DNA of 8,080 nucleotides from Oscillibacter sp. UBA6647 (GCA_002455655.1 DKLF01000160.1:1-8080); one strand, 5' to 3'; positions 1-5,963 are shown, counted from the first letter of the stretch. A program made the numbers and translations. Notes: generated by a model not told the origin, from the letters alone.

Positions 1-260
1 TGTCCGTTGGGATAGATGTCGATCTCAATCTCGCCGTTGGTCTTCTCTTTGACCAACTCGGCAAATTTGTTGAACAGGATGTCGTTGCTGTCACCCTCCG
101 TCACATGGTGGGACAGCTTCAGGACACGGGTCTCGACAGCGCCGCCGGCGCTGCCGGAAGCGGATCCGGCGGGGGACTTCTGGCCGCAGCCAGCCAGAAC
201 AGAGGCCAGCATCAGGGCGCACATGGCTCCGCTCAGGACGCGGGACAAATTCTTGTTCAT
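1..260 (-). CDS. dctP: TRAP transporter solute-binding lipoprotein, DctP family (5' part only)
   Basis: This is the N-terminal 86 codons of a gene that runs off the left edge. The protein begins with a lipoprotein signal peptide: basic MNKNLSR, a hydrophobic stretch, and a lipobox L22-A-G-C25, followed by a Gly/Ser/Ala-rich tether. From residue 46 the sequence LKLSHHVTEGDSND, then FNKFAELVKEKTNGEIEIDI and YPNGQ, is the typical first strand-helix-strand of DctP/TRAP solute receptors (family pattern 'fae.Vee.TnG.i.i.iyP.gqlG'). Such proteins capture carboxylates or sugar acids outside the membrane and hand them to the DctQ/DctM permease, which would be expected beyond the window. The start is fixed by AGGAGG at 275-270, nine bases upstream of the ATG. 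It lies downstream of a two-component operon on the same strand and is the likely target of that system. The substrate cannot be told from this fragment. Confidence 0.88.
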   Translation of the reverse strand, partial: MNKNLSRVLSGAMCALMLASVLAGCGQKSPAGSASGSAGGAVETRVLKLSHHVTEGDSNDILFNKFAELVKEKTNGEIEIDIYPNG

Positions 261-323
261 CTTCAATTTCCTCCTCTATAATGTCGCGTGATTCTCTTAC
301 GTTTCTCACCGATACTGTTAAGA

Positions 324-352
324 ATTTTAACATAAAGAAACATCAATATCTC
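324..352 (-). promoter_or_regulatory. Candidate activator-dependent promoter of dctP
   Basis: Reading the minus strand, a -10 box TAAAAT (329-324) is preceded by a 17-nt spacer and a poor -35 (GAGATA, 352-347). Transcription would begin near 317 and leave a leader of about 57 nt before the dctP ATG. A good -10 with a weak -35 fits a promoter that needs an activator, and the repeated element at 373-390 and 416-460 sits just upstream, where AraC-type activators usually bind. The local sequence is AT-rich compared with the genes on both sides. Assignment is by inspection only. Confidence 0.45.
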
Positions 353-372
353 TAGACTGCACCGCAGGTTTT

Positions 373-390
373 CAGCACACATTTGACGTG
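373..390. promoter_or_regulatory. Upstream element copy 1, candidate response-regulator binding site
   Basis: The plus-strand sequence CAGCACACATTTGACGTG matches CAGCACAATTTTGACTTG at 416-433 at 15 of 18 positions, in the same orientation and 43 bp apart (about four helical turns). The second copy is also one arm of the perfect inverted repeat at 415-461, so the element occurs three times in about 90 bp. Its centre is near -64 relative to the proposed dctP start site, a usual distance for AraC-family activators. No similarly good copy was found by eye near the other two promoters of the window. The role as an operator is inference. Confidence 0.45.
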
Positions 391-414
391 TTTATGACAC
401 CCAAATAAAATCAG

Positions 415-461
415 CCAGCACAATTTTGACTTGCATTGTGTAAAAGTCAAAATTGTGCTGG
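415..461. repeat. Perfect 18-bp inverted repeat (candidate terminator and/or operator)
   Basis: Left arm 415-432 (CCAGCACAATTTTGACTT) is exactly complementary to right arm 444-461, with an 11-nt loop (433-443). On the minus strand it begins 21 nt after the response-regulator stop and is followed by a T-rich tract (CTGATTTTATTT, 414-403), so the RNA could act as a terminator for the sensor operon, although the stem is AT-rich near the loop and the T tract is interrupted. The arms also carry the motif found at 373-390, which points to a protein-binding site. Both roles may apply. Confidence 0.6.
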
Positions 462-482
462 TCAATAGTTTTATCTGCCGCG

Positions 483-1973
483 TCAGTGCCCCTGTCTGGC
501 GACCTGTGAGCGGCGGTATTCCTTCGGCCCCATTTTGTTGCACTTTTTAAACACCCGGCTGAAATAATTCTGGTCGTTGTAGCCCACCGCCAGGCCAATT
601 TCCCCGATGGATAAATTGGTATCCGTTATCAGCGCGGCGGCCTTTCCCATCCGCTTTCCCGTGAGATAATCCGTGAAGCACAGTCCCGTGTCATCCTTGA
701 ACAGGCGGCTCAGATAGAAAGGGTTGAAGCCGAATTCTTTTGCAAGATCGTTGATACTCCAAGGCAGTTCCGCATGTTCTTCCAGCCGGGCGCAAATTTG
801 CCGCACCACATAGTGCTTTTTCTGAGGGGCGCTGGAGGACATTTTCTCCATAATCTCCCGCAGATAGGCAGAGCTGAAGTGAATAATATCCTGAATATCG
901 CCCGTTACAAAAATGTCCACCATTTTTAGGCCGATATCCTCCTTCCGAACCTGAACACTTTTGCGGACCACCGTCAAAACCTCAATGTCCTTCAGCATCA
1001 AATCGTCAATTGCATGCCGCTCTCCGTAGTGCAGCAGATATTGTCCGAACATCCGGATCGCCTCTTCGGCCTCGCCGTTTCTGATATGGGCGACCACCTT
1101 GTCCTCAATTGGCTCTTCATAGCTGCCTGCGCTTTTCAGGCTGTTGAGATGCGCCATGGCGCAGCGGTACGACCGACTGGGATTGTCGTAAACCGACACC
1201 GTGTCACCAACGGTGATATCGGCCTTCTCGCACAAATCCAGATTCAGTTTCATCTTCAGCTCCACCGTAACGCTGAGTTCGTTATACCCCAGCGTGTCCC
1301 CACCGGTAAAGCAGAAAATCGCCGTCCGATCCCGCATATGGCTCACGGCGTAGGGAATCCCGCTTTCGTTCATGGCAGACTCGATCTCGTCCTGAAAGCT
1401 GGCCGTCTTGAGCTGTTCTGACGCACTGGTGTCGATCAGGATACAGAACACCCGGTTCTCCCGAATGTTCAGCAGGGCCTTATAGGCATCGATCTTCTTC
1501 CTGTCCGCGTTGAGCATAATGCAGTCTCCCAGTTCCTGGAGAAAGACCGATTGGTCCTTTTGCCCCATCTGGCGGGCGCTCTTTTCATCCCGGGCCCAAT
1601 CCAGAAAACGCTGCACCGCCTCGTAAAACTCCTTGCGGATCGGCGGCTTGAGAATAAAATCATTGGCCTGATAGACGATTGCCTCCTTGGCATATTCAAA
1701 ATAATTGAACGCCGTCAGAATCATGATATACCCCTTGAAATCCTGTGCGCGAATGTCCCTGACCAGCTTCAAACCACTGACGCCCGGCATATGGATGTCC
1801 ACCACCAGCAAGTCCACCTGCCGCGTCTCTATCATCGTCTTTGCCTCCGCCGCGTCTTTCGCCTCCAATATCTCAAACAGGTCCCCGTACTGGCGGCGCA
1901 GCAGAATATGTACAATGCTCCGATCTTTTTCCTCATCGTCTACAATCAATATCCGAAAATTTTCATGATTCAT
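483..1973 (-). CDS. YesN-type response regulator: receiver domain + AraC-family DNA-binding domain
   Basis: This 496-residue protein is a transcription factor switched by phosphorylation. Residues 6-125 form a receiver domain: acidic pair D12-D13, phospho-acceptor D59 in VVDIHMPG, switch residue T87 in ILTAF and K109 in FILKPP. Residues about 150-380 form the poorly conserved middle region seen in YesN-like regulators. Residues about 390-490 are an AraC DNA-binding domain with two helix-turn-helix units: SINDLAKEFGFNPFYLSRLF (about 407-426) and SIGEIGLAVGYNDQNYFSRV (about 455-474), ending in the family signature KMGPKEYRR. All key residues are present. The start overlaps the kinase stop in ATGA (1973-1970), and GGAGGA lies just upstream, so the two are translationally coupled. 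As the last gene before dctP it probably activates that TRAP transporter, perhaps through the repeats at 373-461. The target is inferred. Confidence 0.93.
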   Translation of the reverse strand: MNHENFRILIVDDEEKDRSIVHILLRRQYGDLFEILEAKDAAEAKTMIETRQVDLLVVDIHMPGVSGLKLVRDIRAQDFKGYIMILTAFNYFEYAKEAIVYQANDFILKPPIRKEFYEAVQRFLDWARDEKSARQMGQKDQSVFLQELGDCIMLNADRKKIDAYKALLNIRENRVFCILIDTSASEQLKTASFQDEIESAMNESGIPYAVSHMRDRTAIFCFTGGDTLGYNELSVTVELKMKLNLDLCEKADITVGDTVSVYDNPSRSYRCAMAHLNSLKSAGSYEEPIEDKVVAHIRNGEAEEAIRMFGQYLLHYGERHAIDDLMLKDIEVLTVVRKSVQVRKEDIGLKMVDIFVTGDIQDIIHFSSAYLREIMEKMSSSAPQKKHYVVRQICARLEEHAELPWSINDLAKEFGFNPFYLSRLFKDDTGLCFTDYLTGKRMGKAAALITDTNLSIGEIGLAVGYNDQNYFSRVFKKCNKMGPKEYRRSQVARQGH

Positions 1974-3406
1974 GTTTCTCCTCCGCCCATCGGATACCGC
2001 AGCGTTACCACATTGATTTTTTCATTTGTCACCGCGCAGTCCATCAAGCCTTCTCTGTCATAAAAATGCCGCAGGCGGTCACGCACGTTGCCAAGACCGA
2101 TTCCCGTTGTTTTCCTGCCGTGCGGCACGCTCTGTCCGCTGTAAAATGCCTGTATCTGCGTCTGTAAAATCACGCCGCCGTTATTTTCCACCGTCACCAC
2201 GGCACAGTTCTCCTCCGTATCCAGCTTGCATGCGACCTTCAGCCAGCCGCCGGACTCCATATTTTCGCAGCCGTGAATCACCGCGTTTTCCACAATGGGC
2301 TGCACCGTCATGCCGGGAACCGGCACATCCGGGATTGTATCGTCCAATTCCATGAAAAAGGAGATTCGATCTCCAAACCGCTGATTCTGCAAGAAGAGAT
2401 AGGTCTGCACCATTTTCAGCTCATCTCTTAGAGTGACGTCCGTTTTCATTGACTGAAGGCTGTATCGAAGCATATAGGAAATGGACTCCACAATGCCCAG
2501 CGTTTTATCCGCCCCCTCCACAAGCGCCATCGCCGTGGCCGTCCCCAGCACATTGAAAAGGAAATGCGGGTTCACCTGAGATTGCAGCGCCAAAAACTGC
2601 GTTTCCTTGAGCAGCCGTTCTGCGTTCATCTTCTCCTCGCGGGTTGTGATCAGGCGGCTCAAATCCCGCTTCATCCCGTTCACCGCAGTGGCCAGATAGT
2701 CAAACTCGTCGCTGGCGGCAATCTCAATGTCCGGGTCCTGAAAATTGCCCTTGGAAATCTCCCCCACGCCGACCACCAACTGCCTGATCGGCGCGTAAAT
2801 CCGCGCGTGGAAATCCATGGAAAAGGTAATCGCCGCCATCAGCATTAGCACCAGAATGACACCGGCAAGTCTTGTCAGTAATTTAAAGTCCCGGTTTAGC
2901 TGCGGATAGATCGCCGCCGCATGGTTGACCTCCAGATTCTGCACCCGATCCAGCAAATAAAGCACATTGTTGCAACGCTCGTCCACCTGTGCGAAGGTGC
3001 CGTTTCCGCTCAGACCACTGCGAATCCGCAGCACCTGCGTGTCCGTTTCCACCAGTAGCTGGCGGATACTCCGAACCGCCAGCAGACTGGCCGGCTCTCT
3101 GGAAATATCCTCCACCACGTCCAGCTTCTGATCCAGCTCTGTCCATTCCGTCCGAAACCGGGCGTAGTCCCGCTCATTCCGGGCCTCTGCATATTTTTTC
3201 GCCGACAGCTTGAGTTGCCCGGTCAGCCCCTTGCTCCTGTCGATGGAGACAATATTTTGCAGCATCTCGTCATATTGCCGGTCCGCCATGTAGGACTGGA
3301 ACAGAATCATCCCGCCGAAAACCATCGTAATCAGAATGAAGCACAGGCTGAAGCTCATGATCATCCTCTTGACGCTGTTCTTCTCCCCCAATATCCGATT
3401 CAGCAT
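1970..3406 (-). CDS. YesM-type membrane sensor histidine kinase
   Basis: The 478-residue protein has a first membrane helix at about 16-38, an external, mostly helical and charged domain of about 135 residues (41-175), a second membrane helix at about 177-197, a HAMP linker at about 200-252, and a His_kinase core. The H-box reads LQSQVNPHFLFN with phospho-acceptor H281; the N-box is PIVENAVIHG (N374); the G2-like box is TTGIGLGNVRDRL (433-445). The G1 box reads VENNGG, with Asn408 where many kinases have Asp. It should autophosphorylate on H281 and pass the phosphate to the adjacent regulator. The helical external domain lies next to a gene for a periplasmic binding protein, an arrangement like TorS/TorT or LuxQ/LuxP, where the binding protein is the ligand detector. 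The ATG directly follows the TAG of the upstream gene with only a weak ribosome site, which suggests translational coupling. Ligand unknown. Confidence 0.93.
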   Translation of the reverse strand: MLNRILGEKNSVKRMIMSFSLCFILITMVFGGMILFQSYMADRQYDEMLQNIVSIDRSKGLTGQLKLSAKKYAEARNERDYARFRTEWTELDQKLDVVEDISREPASLLAVRSIRQLLVETDTQVLRIRSGLSGNGTFAQVDERCNNVLYLLDRVQNLEVNHAAAIYPQLNRDFKLLTRLAGVILVLMLMAAITFSMDFHARIYAPIRQLVVGVGEISKGNFQDPDIEIAASDEFDYLATAVNGMKRDLSRLITTREEKMNAERLLKETQFLALQSQVNPHFLFNVLGTATAMALVEGADKTLGIVESISYMLRYSLQSMKTDVTLRDELKMVQTYLFLQNQRFGDRISFFMELDDTIPDVPVPGMTVQPIVENAVIHGCENMESGGWLKVACKLDTEENCAVVTVENNGGVILQTQIQAFYSGQSVPHGRKTTGIGLGNVRDRLRHFYDREGLMDCAVTNEKINVVTLRYPMGGGET

Positions 3407-3802
3407 CTAGTCAACCAGCGCCTTTACAACCAGCTTTTCCTGCCCGTCGTCATACTGGATGCCAAACGCCGTCTCTCCCAGCCTCACGCCTTTATTCAGC
3501 GCTTCAAAGGTCGCGTCAAACTCTGAAAAACGCTCTACACTTTTCGTGGGCAGGTTCTCCGACACATCGGGAAAAAGGCAGCTTTTGATTTCCCCCTCCG
3601 CAATCAAAACGCTCGCCGCCCGCTCCAGATTCTCCAGTTCCTCTGCCAGATTGCCCTTGCTGGTATTCCTGGCAAAGTAACGCACCAAATTCACCAGATT
3701 TTCGATGCAGGCCTCTTGGCTTGCCGTATCGCCCAGCAGAATCTCCCGGTGCAGCAGCTTCAGCGCTTTCAGGGTAATCTCGTTGTCATACTCACTTTTC
3801 AT
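3407..3802 (-). CDS. Unknown 131-residue cytoplasmic protein; possible degenerate kinase-core-like partner
   Basis: No family is recognised with certainty. The protein is soluble, without signal peptide or membrane segment, largely helical to about residue 70, with a short predicted strand at its end (KLVVKALVD). It overlaps the binding-protein gene by 11 nt and stops directly before the kinase ATG, so it is a fixed part of the sensor operon. By eye it aligns with the neighbouring kinase almost without gaps: residues 9-43 with kinase 282-316 (LVNLVRYF against ISYMLRYS) and 51-105 with 325-379 (NLAEELENLE against TLRDELKMVQ, both ending in G). Identity is only about 14%, so this is a hypothesis. 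If it holds, E8 replaces the catalytic His, E100 replaces the N-box Asn, and the protein ends before the G2 box, so it would be inactive and act by binding. The start used has AAAGGA 12 nt upstream. Confidence 0.75.
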   Translation of the reverse strand: MKSEYDNEITLKALKLLHREILLGDTASQEACIENLVNLVRYFARNTSKGNLAEELENLERAASVLIAEGEIKSCLFPDVSENLPTKSVERFSEFDATFEALNKGVRLGETAFGIQYDDGQEKLVVKALVD

Positions 3803-4829
3803 TTCCCGTAAGCATCCTTTCCATGTTGTCCGCTGATATCAGGGCAATCCCGGAATCCACGCTGGCGGGCATGACGGAGCCCTTCCGCAGCTCCACCAGA
3901 TACCGCACCGCCAAAGATGCCGAGTACGCTTCGTTCTGCTGAACAAGTCCGTCCAGCGTCCCGCTGCGCAGATGCTCGGCGCACTCCTGCAAATCGCCGT
4001 ATCCCACCGCGTAGATTCCCCGCAGTCCGGCCTCGCTTGTCAGGCAAGCCGCAATCACGTTGGTCAAGTCCTCATCATAGGAAAACACCGCGTCCGGGCG
4101 CTGCGTCTCCAAAAGATTCCAAACCTCGTTATGCATGCTGGAGGAGGAGGACTGCTTTTCATCCATCACCGTCACATCCACCACCCGATATCCCTCAAAC
4201 GGTGTGTTTACCAGATTGGCAATCTTGGTCTTCAGCCCCTCCCCCGGCCCCGGAGTCGTAATTTCCGACGGTTCCAGCACCGCCGCTTCCATATACAGTT
4301 GGCCGCCGCTATTCAGCCGATCCACCAGCAGAACTCTGCCGGTACCGTCCGTTGCGCTGATACAGCTCAGCGCCGCCATCCGTTCCGAATTGACTGCGGA
4401 GCCGATAAAGGTGTCAAACTGGCTGCTGTTCAGCCGCCGGGAGATCACCACTATCGGGATTTCCCTGCGCCTGCACGCGGCGAGCTCCAAATCGTACCCG
4501 GTGCTCTCCATGGGGTATAGAAGCACGCCGTCCACGCTGCTGTCCTTTGCAATCTGAATGACCCGCAGTTGCTCCTCTTTTGTGGAAGTCTCATAAATTT
4601 CCACGAACGCGCCGTAGCGGCTGCCTGCCGCCTCGGCTTCCTGGCGAATGCCGTCAACATCCACATTGCCGGAATCCGGAATAATCGCCACAATCCGGCG
4701 CTTTCCTCCGGACAGCGCCGCTTCAGCATCAGTTTGAAAATATTGGTATGTAGACGTGATCAGAGAGGCCGCATAAAGTGCGCAGATCAATAGCAGGCTT
4801 AGAATGATCCGTTGGCTTCTCTTTATCAT
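3792..4829 (-). CDS. Membrane-anchored periplasmic-binding-protein-like sensor (sugar-type, Peripla_BP_4 fold)
   Basis: The 345-residue protein has one N-terminal hydrophobic helix (about 7-27) after MIKRSQR. There is no acceptable lipobox (the Cys is preceded by Ile), so it is probably an uncleaved membrane anchor. Residues about 45-340 form a type I periplasmic binding domain: first strand RRIVAIIPDSGN, then the segment IAKDSSVDGVLLYP (93-106), IPIVVISRRL (124-133), RPDAVFSYDEDLTNVIAACL (244-263) and the C-terminal element AEHLRSGTLDGLVQQNEAYS (284-303), all typical of ribose/galactose-type binding proteins. It is not next to ABC transporter genes; it heads a kinase-regulator operon instead, so it is likely a ligand detector for the kinase. 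AAAGGGG lies about 7 nt before the ATG. It starts 32 nt after the flavodoxin gene and overlaps the next gene by 11 nt. The ligand may be a sugar or sugar acid (inference). Confidence 0.88.
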   Translation of the reverse strand: MIKRSQRIILSLLLICALYAASLITSTYQYFQTDAEAALSGGKRRIVAIIPDSGNVDVDGIRQEAEAAGSRYGAFVEIYETSTKEEQLRVIQIAKDSSVDGVLLYPMESTGYDLELAACRRREIPIVVISRRLNSSQFDTFIGSAVNSERMAALSCISATDGTGRVLLVDRLNSGGQLYMEAAVLEPSEITTPGPGEGLKTKIANLVNTPFEGYRVVDVTVMDEKQSSSSSMHNEVWNLLETQRPDAVFSYDEDLTNVIAACLTSEAGLRGIYAVGYGDLQECAEHLRSGTLDGLVQQNEAYSASLAVRYLVELRKGSVMPASVDSGIALISADNMERMLTGNEK

Positions 4830-4861
4830 GGCGCGCCCCTTTCCCCCGCATGTGCAGCCGT

Positions 4862-5395
4862 TTAAAGCCTCGCATCACCGGAAATTTCTTTTACCAGATC
4901 GTCCACATATGCCTCATTGGCATAGTCCAGCTCGCCGTTGTAGCACTCCAGAATATCCGATTCCACCTGACTGCGGACCTGCTTTTTCGAGATAGCAGAC
5001 TTCAACAGCCACATCATCATCCGCTCCTTCCCGTTCAGTTTCTTGAACTGAACGGCCCCCAGAAAATGATAGGCACGGATTCCCTCCAACTCCGCCGGAC
5101 TCAGGTTGCGCTCCAATACGGAGCGAAAGGCGGCTTCGTCTCCCGGCATCGTCAGCCCTACGGTGAACAGAATCAATCCGCGCTGCTTCAGTTCATCCAG
5201 ATGCTTTTTCAAAAACCGAATTCCCTGAATTGCGCCGCCGTAAATCGCACCGCCATACACAACAGTATCGTAGAGCCGCAGCATTTTGGACGTCACTTGA
5301 TATACCGGGCGCAAGTCGGCTCCGGTTTTCTCGGCAATCCATTCGGCGTAACGCTCCGTCGTCCCGTATTTTCCCGCGTAAATAATCAAAGTCAA
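4862..5395 (-). CDS. Flavodoxin-domain protein (HemG-like size), TTG start
   Basis: This 177-residue protein opens with TLIIYAGKYGTTERYAEWIA, a flavodoxin beta-strand followed by the FMN-phosphate loop (about 6-14) and helix. A second FMN-loop region reads YDTVVYGGAIYGGAIQG (42-58), followed by ILFTVGLTMPGDE (75-87). Length and pattern resemble stand-alone flavodoxins of the Flavodoxin_5 / HemG group, which carry electrons on bound FMN; HemG is a protoporphyrinogen oxidase in E. coli, but nothing nearby supports a haem role, so no symbol is given. The start codon is TTG: AGAGGA at 5407-5402 is 6 nt upstream, and an in-frame TGA lies six codons before it. It is the first gene after the minus-strand promoter and ends 32 nt before the binding-protein gene with no visible terminator, so it is probably co-transcribed with the sensor genes. 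Its link to sensing is unclear. Confidence 0.85.
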   Translation of the reverse strand: MTLIIYAGKYGTTERYAEWIAEKTGADLRPVYQVTSKMLRLYDTVVYGGAIYGGAIQGIRFLKKHLDELKQRGLILFTVGLTMPGDEAAFRSVLERNLSPAELEGIRAYHFLGAVQFKKLNGKERMMMWLLKSAISKKQVRSQVESDILECYNGELDYANEAYVDDLVKEISGDARL

Positions 5396-5401
5396 GGCCG
5401 T

Positions 5402-5407
5402 TCCTCT
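5402..5407 (-). promoter_or_regulatory. Ribosome binding site supporting the TTG start of the flavodoxin gene
   Basis: AGAGGA lies 6 nt upstream of TTG (5395-5393). An in-frame TGA six codons upstream rules out a longer protein, and no ATG or GTG lies early enough to keep the first beta-strand of the flavodoxin fold. The TTG start is therefore well supported. A second TTG two codons downstream is a possible but less well spaced alternative. Confidence 0.7.
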
Positions 5408-5649
5408 CTTTCAGCGGTATCCCGCAAAATCTCCTATGGCGTGCATCTGGAAAGGCTCTCTCCGGCGCGGCTGGTTTCCAGTCAAACCGTTATTTGTTTG
5501 CGGCAAGCATACCGGGAGCATCCCCTTGACAAGCTTTCCCCGGCGGGCCCATTCCGCCGCACCCGCCTACCCCCCGCATCGCCGCCGCAAATCAGAAGGA
5601 GCGTATGCGTTTTCCATGCCGCGGTTGAAGGGGGATCAAATTCATTTAT

Positions 5650-5678
5650 ACTCTAATGAGCCAGCGTCCTTTTGTCAA
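5650..5678 (-). promoter_or_regulatory. Promoter of the flavodoxin-sensor-regulator operon
   Basis: On the minus strand a perfect -35 TTGACA (5678-5673) is followed by exactly 17 nt and TAGAGT (5655-5650, four of six bases of the consensus -10). It is the best sigma-A-like promoter upstream of the five-gene operon. Transcription would begin near 5643, giving a leader of about 250 nt before the TTG start codon. An inverted repeat CCGCAG-N6-CTGCGG lies immediately upstream of the -35 (5683-5700), a possible regulator site. Confidence 0.65.
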
Positions 5679-5682
5679 GCGT

Positions 5683-5700
5683 CCGCAGTGGATTCTGCGG
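5683..5700. repeat. Inverted repeat next to the minus-strand -35 box
   Basis: CCGCAG (5683-5688) and CTGCGG (5695-5700) flank a 6-nt centre. The dyad starts 5 bp upstream of TTGACA. It could be a dimeric regulator's operator or a short hairpin; sequence alone does not decide. Confidence 0.4.
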
Positions 5701-5719
5701 GTTGAACCTTGAGAAGTCC

Positions 5720-5740
5720 GCGCCGCCAAATAATCGGCGC
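5720..5740. repeat. GC-rich inverted repeat between the divergent promoters
   Basis: GCGCCG (5720-5725) and CGGCGC (5735-5740) form a 6-bp stem around a 9-nt AT-rich loop, followed on the plus strand by AAAATT. There is no T tract on either side, so a terminator is not supported. Function unknown. Confidence 0.4.
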
Positions 5741-5744
5741 AAAA

Positions 5745-5889
5745 TTGCGGAAAATGGGGCCCCTCCGCCGAAATACATTTGTCGGGTCAAAAGCGCACAT
5801 GTATCTCGCAGCCAGCGCCGTCTTTTCCCGATCAAAAATCCGGTGGCGGGGAAATCTGTGGCGGTTGCTCTTGTGCTTTTGCGGAAAAT
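5745..5889. repeat. 11-bp direct repeat TTGCGGAAAAT, one copy inside the yloU promoter spacer
   Basis: The exact sequence TTGCGGAAAAT occurs at 5745-5755 and again at 5879-5889, 134 bp apart in the same orientation. The second copy lies between the -35 and -10 boxes of the plus-strand promoter, where a bound protein would block RNA polymerase. Two exact 11-mers in a region this short could still be chance. Confidence 0.35.
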
Positions 5890-5899
5890 CATATATAAT
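5871..5899 (+). promoter_or_regulatory. Promoter of the yloU-fakA operon
   Basis: A perfect -10 TATAAT (5894-5899) lies 17 nt after TTGTGC (5871-5876), which keeps the TTG of the -35 consensus. Transcription would begin near 5906, about 73 nt before the chosen ATG. The match in -10 and spacing makes this the strongest plus-strand promoter candidate in the gap. Confidence 0.65.
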
Positions 5900-5931
5900 A
5901 ACCAACTGACTATGCGAAACGGCACATTTTC

Positions 5932-5956
5932 GGTCGGGGTTCCCGGGGGACCGACC
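5932..5956 (+). repeat. Leader hairpin just upstream of the yloU-like ribosome site
   Basis: GGTCGG (5932-5937) pairs with CCGACC (5951-5956), with a 13-nt G/C-rich loop that contains CCCGGG. The stem ends 7 nt before the ribosome site at 5964-5969 and directly before an alternative ATG at 5958. It could affect translation start or simply shield the leader; no known RNA element is recognised. Confidence 0.4.
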
Positions 5957-5963
5957 TATGGAA

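Larger units (their letters stand above)
5396..5957. other. Divergent intergenic region without a recognised gene
   Basis: About 560 bp separate the outward-facing flavodoxin and yloU-like genes. The only open frames are antisense extensions or lack ribosome sites and known domains. The region holds a minus-strand promoter (5678-5650), a plus-strand promoter (5871-5899), inverted repeats at 5683-5700 and 5720-5740, a GGGGCCCC palindrome (5756-5763), and a direct repeat TTGCGGAAAAT (5745-5755, 5879-5889). The minus-strand leader of about 250 nt (5645-5396) is long and GC-rich, with small hairpins such as GGCGGG...CCCGCC near 5540-5565. I could not match it to any riboswitch class I know, including the FMN type that the flavodoxin might suggest. 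A 15-codon frame starting at ATGGAAAACGC in the leader lacks a ribosome site. Confidence 0.7.

Noticed and set aside
352..598. Short minus-strand open frames (63 and 68 residues) around the response-regulator end
   Set aside because: They are out-of-frame readings of the regulator's C-terminus running through the inverted repeat; no ribosome site or domain.
5396..5645. FMN riboswitch upstream of a flavodoxin gene
   Set aside because: The conserved FMN-element segments are not present; the G-rich stretches do not fit the consensus.
4850..5656. 268-residue open frame on the plus strand
   Set aside because: It runs antisense to the flavodoxin gene, lacks a recognisable domain, is rich in His/Arg/Pro/Ser and is explained by GC-rich codon bias of the real gene.
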